Source of the DNA: Piscicoccus intestinalis NBRC 104926
GTDB lineage: Bacteria; Actinomycetota; Actinomycetes; Actinomycetales; Dermatophilaceae
NCBI RefSeq assembly: GCF_001515525.1
Contig: NZ_BCNQ01000051.1
Span: 1-33,470, forward strand
Reading direction: 5' to 3'
Length of the DNA stretch: 33,470 nt
Shown: positions 29,593-33,470 of the stretch, piece by piece
How the letters are laid out: every line of letters starts with the position of its first letter
Position numbering within the stretch: position 1 is the stretch's first letter
Position numbers and translations under genes: made by a program
Notes under the pieces: generated by a model
Databases searched by the model: none
What the model was told of the DNA's origin: nothing
Seen by the model: the letters and a program-made list of their open reading frames with translations, nothing else

Positions 29593-30773
29593 CAGACGAC
29601 GGCCGCGGTGACCTTGCTCAGCGGCTCGCTGAGCGCGTTGACCGCGTCGGAGAGCTCCTTGACCTCCGCCTTGCTGAGCTTGTCGTAGGTGACGAAGCCC
29701 TCACCCTCCTTGTGCTGGTCGAGCAGCTTCTGCAGCTCGGAGAAGCGCAGCTGGATCTGGGAGTCCAGGGCCGCGTCACGCTTCTTGAGGATCGGCCGCA
29801 GCCCCTCCCACGCGACCTTCGCCCCGTCGACGTTCGCCTGGAAATCCCACAGGTCAGTGTGCGACCAAGCCTCCTCCTCGCCGGTCACCTTGCCGGTCGC
29901 GACCTCGTCGAGCAGGCCCTTGGCGCCGTTGCCGATCTGGTCGACGGTGTACGTCGTGTCGCGGGTGCGGTCGTACAGGGTCTGGGTGTCGGCGACGAGC
30001 TGGTCGGCGATCTGCTTGCGCTGGGCGTCGGTGAGCTTGGTGTACCCGGTCTTCGGCGGCCACAGGTCCTTCTCGGCGACGTGCCAGCCGGTCCACTTCT
30101 GGCCCGGCTCCAGGTCGGCCTCGCGCAGGTCCATCCGCGGGTCGAGGTCGCCGAAGCTCTCGGCGACGGTCTCGATGCGCTCCCAGTGCACGCGCGTCGG
30201 GGCGTACAGCGCGCGGGCCTTCGCCTCGTCGCCGGCGGTGAAGGCGGCCGCGAACTCCTTGGTGCCGGTGAGCAACTGCTCGGTCTGGTCTTTGACGTAG
30301 GAGGCGTACTGGGTGTTGGCCTGCTCAACGAGCTGCGGGTCGGAGCCCGCGTCGAGGTCGGCCCCGGAGTCGGTGACGGTGAACGCGCTGCGGATGCCGT
30401 CGCCGACCATGCCCGGCTTGCACGCCGTGTAGTAGCTGCCCGGCGCGGCGCGCACGACGAGGTCACGGCTCAGGCCGGGCCCGATGTTCTCGACCTCACC
30501 GACGATCCGCAGCCCGTCGTCGGCGAGCAGGTAGAACTCGGTGACCTTCGAGCCGCCGTTGGTGACGTTGAAGACGAGGTTGCCGGACCCGGCCTGGTTC
30601 GCCGACACCTCGCAGGCGGAGTCGGTGGAGGTCACCGCGAGGGCGCCGCTGCCGGAGGCGTCGGCGCTGCCGGCCGATCCCGCGGAGGGGGCGTTGTCGG
30701 TGCATCCCGCGAGGGTGACCAGGGCGGTCGCCGCGCCGAGGGCGAGCAGGCGGGGCGAGCGGGGGCGGATCAT
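29592..30773 (-). CDS. efeO: EfeO, iron-binding lipoprotein
   Basis: The 393-residue protein starts with a lipoprotein signal (LLALGAATALVTLAGC, lipobox Cys near residue 24). A cupredoxin-like domain follows (about 45-140), then a helical M75-type (imelysin-like) domain (about 150-390) with the metal-binding HxxE motif in RVHWERIE. It captures iron at the outer face and passes it to EfeU. ATG at 30773 overlaps the efeU stop by 4 bases (ATGA). Confidence 0.93.
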   Translation of the reverse strand: MIRPRSPRLLALGAATALVTLAGCTDNAPSAGSAGSADASGSGALAVTSTDSACEVSANQAGSGNLVFNVTNGGSKVTEFYLLADDGLRIVGEVENIGPGLSRDLVVRAAPGSYYTACKPGMVGDGIRSAFTVTDSGADLDAGSDPQLVEQANTQYASYVKDQTEQLLTGTKEFAAAFTAGDEAKARALYAPTRVHWERIETVAESFGDLDPRMDLREADLEPGQKWTGWHVAEKDLWPPKTGYTKLTDAQRKQIADQLVADTQTLYDRTRDTTYTVDQIGNGAKGLLDEVATGKVTGEEEAWSHTDLWDFQANVDGAKVAWEGLRPILKKRDAALDSQIQLRFSELQKLLDQHKEGEGFVTYDKLSKAEVKELSDAVNALSEPLSKVTAAVV

Positions 30774-31651
30774 GCGCGGGCTCCTTGCGGGGTGGTGGTC
30801 TTCGAGGTGGACGACCGCGGGTCGGCGGCAGGCGGATTCGGCCGGCGGACCCGGCGGACGAACAGGATGAACACGGGCACCACATAGCCGACCCAGGCGA
30901 TCGCCTCGAGCCAGGTGGTGGCGGGGGAGAAGTTGAGGGTGCCCTTGAGCAGGGCGGCGACCCAGCCGCTCGGGTCGATGATGTGGCTGACGTCGAAGGC
31001 GAGGTGGTGCAGGCCGGGCAGGAGGCCCGCCTCCTGCAGGTCGTGGACGCCGTAGGCGAGCACCCCGGCCGCGACGAGGATGAGGAAGCCGCCGGTCCAC
31101 GCGAAGAACTTGCCGAGGTCGAGGCGGACCGCGCCCTTGTAGACGAGCCACCCCAGGGCGACCGCGGTGAGCAGCCCGAGCAGGGCGCCGAGCAGCGGCG
31201 CGGTCGTCGAGGCGTTGTCGCGGGCGGCCGCCTGCGTCGCGGCCCACAGGAACAGCGCCGTCTCCAGGCCCTCGCGCCCGACGGCGAGCATCGCGACGAG
31301 CACGAGGCTGCCGCGGCCGGCCTGGGCGGCGGCGTCGACCTTGCCGCGCAGCTCGCCCGACAGGCCGCGCGCCGAACGGGCCATCCAGAAGATCATCCAG
31401 GTGACGAATCCGACTGCGACGATCGACAATCCGCCGCCGATCGCCTCCTGCGCCTCGAACGTCAGGCCCTTCGGCCCGAAGGTCAGCAGCGCCCCGAAGC
31501 CCAGCGAGATCGCGATCGCCACCGCGACGCCGCCCCAGATCTGCGGCAGCAGGTGACGCCGGTCCGAACGCACGAGATAGGCGATGAGGATGACGACCAC
31601 GAGGCTGGCCTCGAGCCCCTCGCGGAGCCCGATCAGATAGTTGGCGAACAT
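30770..31651 (-). CDS. efeU: EfeU, FTR1-type iron permease
   Basis: The 293-residue membrane protein has about seven helices and the two REGLE iron-transport motifs of the FTR1/OFeT family: LREGLEASLV (residues 9-18) and VGREGLETALFLW. ATG at 31651 has GAGAGGG upstream. It is the first gene of efeUOB, and its promoter at 31711-31739 contains a DtxR-type box, so the operon should be induced under iron limitation. Confidence 0.93.
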   Translation of the reverse strand: MFANYLIGLREGLEASLVVVILIAYLVRSDRRHLLPQIWGGVAVAIAISLGFGALLTFGPKGLTFEAQEAIGGGLSIVAVGFVTWMIFWMARSARGLSGELRGKVDAAAQAGRGSLVLVAMLAVGREGLETALFLWAATQAAARDNASTTAPLLGALLGLLTAVALGWLVYKGAVRLDLGKFFAWTGGFLILVAAGVLAYGVHDLQEAGLLPGLHHLAFDVSHIIDPSGWVAALLKGTLNFSPATTWLEAIAWVGYVVPVFILFVRRVRRPNPPAADPRSSTSKTTTPQGARA

Positions 31652-31710
31652 GGCGACCCTCTCGGCCGGTCCGATCCTGTCGCGACCTGGTCGCGCACGT
31701 GAACCCGCTC

Positions 31711-31739
31711 AAAATAGGTAAGGCTTCCCTAATGCGCAA
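31711..31739 (-). promoter_or_regulatory. efeUOB promoter with embedded DtxR/IdeR box
   Basis: On the minus strand TTGCGC (31739-31734), a 17-bp spacer and TATTTT (31716-31711) form a good promoter. The spacer and -10 carry TTAGGGAAGCCTTACCTAT (31732-31714), close to the DtxR consensus TTAGGTTAGGCTAACCTAA. Iron-loaded repressor would sit directly over the promoter. Confidence 0.85.
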
Positions 31740-31801
31740 GGTGTCGTGGGTGGTTGTCTCAAGGTGAGATCGGTGGGCTCTCGCCCGCGGTGGCGCCGCG
31801 G

Positions 31802-32482
31802 TCAGGTCTGGGACACCTCGATCTGCACGTCCTGCGGCGTCGCCAGGCAGGCGCGGTGACCGTGCGGGGCGGGAATGTCGGTGATGCGCCAGCGGGTCGG
31901 GGCGCCTGGGTCGTCGACGGTGATGACGCCGCTGCGGGCGTCGAGCGTGGCGGGGTCGTCGCGCAAACCGACGCCCAGCGCCTTCAACGCCGCCTCCTTG
32001 GCGGTCCACCAGGTCGTCGCGAGGGCGAGGGATTCGCTTCCGGCGGTGGCCAGCACGCCCAGTTCGCCGGGACTGAACACGACGTCGTTGCCGAGCAGGG
32101 AGGCCAGCCCCTCGACGAGCTCGACGTCGATCCCGCACGGCACCCGCGCGGCCGCGACGAGCACGACCTGCCCGGCGTGCGCGATCGAGACGTGCGCGTC
32201 CACCGCCTCCCCGGAGACGGTCGGTCGGGGGCGGCCGCGCGTCGGTCCGTCGGCGTCGACCGCGACGCGGACCGTCCGCGCGGGCACCCCGAGCAGGTCG
32301 TGCACCGCCTGCCGAGCGAGCCGCCGCCCGGTCGCATGCCGCGCGGCGTCGATCTCGCGCCGAAACGCGGCGCACCGCTGCCGCTCCCGCCCGGTGAGCA
32401 ACGGGTCGTCGATCGCGGCGGGATCGGGTGCGGCGCCGAGCACGACGACTCGGGTGCGCGCTTGTGCCGGAGGCTGATTCAC
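31802..32482 (-). CDS. Sfp/EntD-type 4'-phosphopantetheinyl transferase
   Basis: The 226-residue enzyme activates carrier proteins by attaching 4'-phosphopantetheine to Ser. Motifs are HVSIAHAG (about 97-104), CGIDVELVE (Mg2+-binding Asp and Glu, about 116-124) and WWTAKEAALKALGVGL (about 158-173). A GTG at 32482 is chosen because AGGAG lies 5 bp upstream; a GTG at 32548 would add 22 residues. Placed opposite the isochorismatase gene across iron boxes, it probably primes the siderophore synthetase and the aryl carrier domain. Confidence 0.87.
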   Translation of the reverse strand: MNQPPAQARTRVVVLGAAPDPAAIDDPLLTGRERQRCAAFRREIDAARHATGRRLARQAVHDLLGVPARTVRVAVDADGPTRGRPRPTVSGEAVDAHVSIAHAGQVVLVAAARVPCGIDVELVEGLASLLGNDVVFSPGELGVLATAGSESLALATTWWTAKEAALKALGVGLRDDPATLDARSGVITVDDPGAPTRWRITDIPAPHGHRACLATPQDVQIEVSQT

Positions 32483-32590
32483 CTGGGCTCCTGTCGTGGG
32501 TCGAGCCGAGTCTGCCGCGACGGCGGTCACGTCGTGTGGGTCGCTCACCCCCTGGCGCCGGGCGGGAAGAATTCGAGCCGGGTGGCCTAG

Positions 32591-32609
32591 TTAGGTAAGG
32601 CTTGCCTTT
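32591..32609. promoter_or_regulatory. DtxR/IdeR-type iron box 1
   Basis: TTAGGTAAGGCTTGCCTTT closely follows the consensus TTAGGTTAGGCTAACCTAA. It overlaps a possible -35 (TTGCCT, 32602-32607) of the isochorismatase gene and lies upstream of the transferase gene on the other strand. Confidence 0.82.
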
Positions 32610-32620
32610 GCTACGGTGCG

Positions 32621-32639
32621 GCGAGTAAGGCTCACCTAA
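32621..32639. promoter_or_regulatory. DtxR/IdeR-type iron box 2
   Basis: GCGAGTAAGGCTCACCTAA matches the right half of the DtxR consensus well and the left half poorly. Centre-to-centre spacing to box 1 is 30 bp. It covers the predicted -10 region (about 32626-32631) of the isochorismatase gene. Confidence 0.7.
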
Positions 32640-32664
32640 CCTCTCACGGGAAGGTTCCGTCGAC

Positions 32665-33470
32665 GTGCCCATCCCCAGGATCAGGCCGTATTCGTTCGAG
32701 GCCGACACCGGCCTCGCGGACAACGTGACCAGCTGGCGGCTCGAGCCGCGCCGGGCGGTGCTGCTCGTGCACGACATGCAGTCGCACTTCGTCTCGATGT
32801 TCGATCGCACGGCGGAGCCGGTGACCCCGTCCGAGGCCCCGTCCGAGGCCCCGTCCGAGGCCCCGTCCGAGGTCCCGTCGGCCGCGCACGCCGGCCAGCT
32901 CGACGTGGCGATCGAGTCGATCGGCCGGCTCGCGCGAGCGGCGCGCCGGGGCGGGGTGCCGGTGGTCTACACCGCTCAGCCGCCCGCCCAGCGGCCCGTC
33001 GACCGGGCCCTGCTGACCGACTTCTGGGGGCCGGGGCCGGCGGACCGGCAGGCGACCGGGATCATCCCGCAGCTGGCTCCCGACGAGGGCGACACCGTGC
33101 TCACCAAGTGGCGGTACAGCGCGTTCTACCGCTCCGACCTGGGGGCGCGGATGGCGGCCGAGGGCCGCGACCAGCTCGTCATCACCGGGGTGTACGCCCA
33201 CATCGGGTGCCTGACCACGGCGCTTGTCGCGTTCATGGAAGGCATCCAGGTGTTCTTCGTCGCCGACGCGATGGCCGACTTCGGACGCGACGATCACGTC
33301 ATGGCGGCGCGGTACGTCGCCCGCCGCTGCGGTCAGGTCGCCGCGACCGAGGCGGTGCTGCCGGTTCTGCGCGGCGCTGACCCGGACCAGGGTGCAGCGG
33401 CTTTCGAATCCGCGGCCCTGGGATCGGCCGGGCCCGGCGCGGCGGGCGACCGCGTGGGTGAGCGGGTCGC
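32665..33470 (+). CDS. dhbB: Isochorismatase (DhbB/EntB-like), 3' end beyond the window
   Basis: At least 268 residues are encoded. The isochorismatase domain begins IPRIRPYSFEA, then AVLLVHDMQSHFV (catalytic Asp), GVPVVYTAQP, ALLTDFWGPG, LTKWRYSAFYRSDL (Lys), and TGVYAHIGCLTTALVAFMEG with the nucleophile-position Cys. The match to DhbB/EntB is clear: isochorismate to 2,3-dihydro-2,3-dihydroxybenzoate, for catecholate siderophores. An unusual (Pro-Ser-Glu-Ala)4 insert follows the first strand and helix. A C-terminal aryl carrier domain is expected past the edge. GTG at 32665 has GGGAAGG about 10 bp upstream. Two iron boxes precede it. Confidence 0.9.
   Translation, partial: MPIPRIRPYSFEADTGLADNVTSWRLEPRRAVLLVHDMQSHFVSMFDRTAEPVTPSEAPSEAPSEAPSEVPSAAHAGQLDVAIESIGRLARAARRGGVPVVYTAQPPAQRPVDRALLTDFWGPGPADRQATGIIPQLAPDEGDTVLTKWRYSAFYRSDLGARMAAEGRDQLVITGVYAHIGCLTTALVAFMEGIQVFFVADAMADFGRDDHVMAARYVARRCGQVAATEAVLPVLRGADPDQGAAAFESAALGSAGPGAAGDRVGERV
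32825..32872 (+). repeat. Four exact 12-bp tandem repeats inside dhbB
   Basis: CCCCGTCCGAGG is repeated four times without change, encoding Pro-Ser-Glu-Ala units inside the isochorismatase domain, where DhbB/EntB have a short loop. Exact in-frame copies suggest recent slippage expansion. Confidence 0.92.

Noticed and set aside
29592-32810. Single 1072-codon open frame on the minus strand
   Set aside because: Only its 3' part from 30773 is the efeO gene; the rest is out of frame with efeU and the PPTase gene and has no homology features.

Overview
The window comes from a very GC-rich actinobacterium. GTG starts are frequent, Shine-Dalgarno sites are strong AGGAGG-type, and DtxR/IdeR-type iron boxes, an EfeUOB iron importer, a fructosamine-kinase-like gene and actinobacterial 'sunset'-type C-terminal domains are present. 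A Micrococcales genome (Dermacoccaceae-like) is my best guess, with low confidence. I saw no rRNA, tRNA or CRISPR array.

Layout. 1-2.4 kb is a decayed accessory patch: a DDE-transposase-like pseudogene running off the left edge, a truncated YobI-like P-loop NTPase, and several perfect hairpins or palindromes. 2.4-4.2 kb holds an AlkD-like repair gene and a secreted protein. 4.2-7.4 kb holds an IclR regulator, an APC amino-acid/polyamine permease and a two-domain universal stress protein in one direction, with the last two translationally coupled. 7.5-10.2 kb holds two neighbouring genes whose C termini share a duplicated ~75-residue domain. One is a charged linker protein. The other is an alpha/beta hydrolase whose nucleophile serine appears replaced by glycine. 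10.4-13.7 kb holds a stand-alone TrpB2, a fructosamine-kinase-like gene, a HigB/HigA-type toxin-antitoxin pair behind a three-site operator, and the tail of a lost gene.

13.7-19.6 kb is a beta-glucoside utilisation operon read on the minus strand: promoter, RAT antiterminator site overlapping an intrinsic terminator, PTS EIIBCA, two adjacent GH1 6-phospho-beta-glucosidases, and a BglG/LicT antiterminator as the last gene. The logic is readable from sequence: sugar-dependent LicT binding to the RAT lets polymerase pass the terminator. 19.6-25.5 kb holds a patatin-like phospholipase, a small unknown gene, a dimethylargininase, an FtsH-type protease and a proline-iminopeptidase-like hydrolase.

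25.7-28.2 kb is the most unusual part: a three-gene cassette of (i) a 129-residue protein that is about 35% Asp, with a short leader-like N terminus followed by DGTDGDST/DSHDSDG repeats, (ii) a JmjC/ROXA-type cupin with an intact HxD...H metal triad, and (iii) a sucrase/ferredoxin-like Fe-S protein. The genes are 11 nt apart and then overlap by ATGA. This looks like a ribosomal peptide substrate, an oxygenase and an electron-transfer partner, and I know of no described system matching it. 28.2-33.5 kb is an iron region: efeUOB behind a promoter whose spacer is a DtxR-type box, then a phosphopantetheinyl transferase and the start of an isochorismatase gene (catecholate siderophore synthesis, continuing off the right edge) diverging from a region with two more boxes. 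A ~70-nt palindromic repeat occurs twice in the window (11.8 and 25.5 kb).
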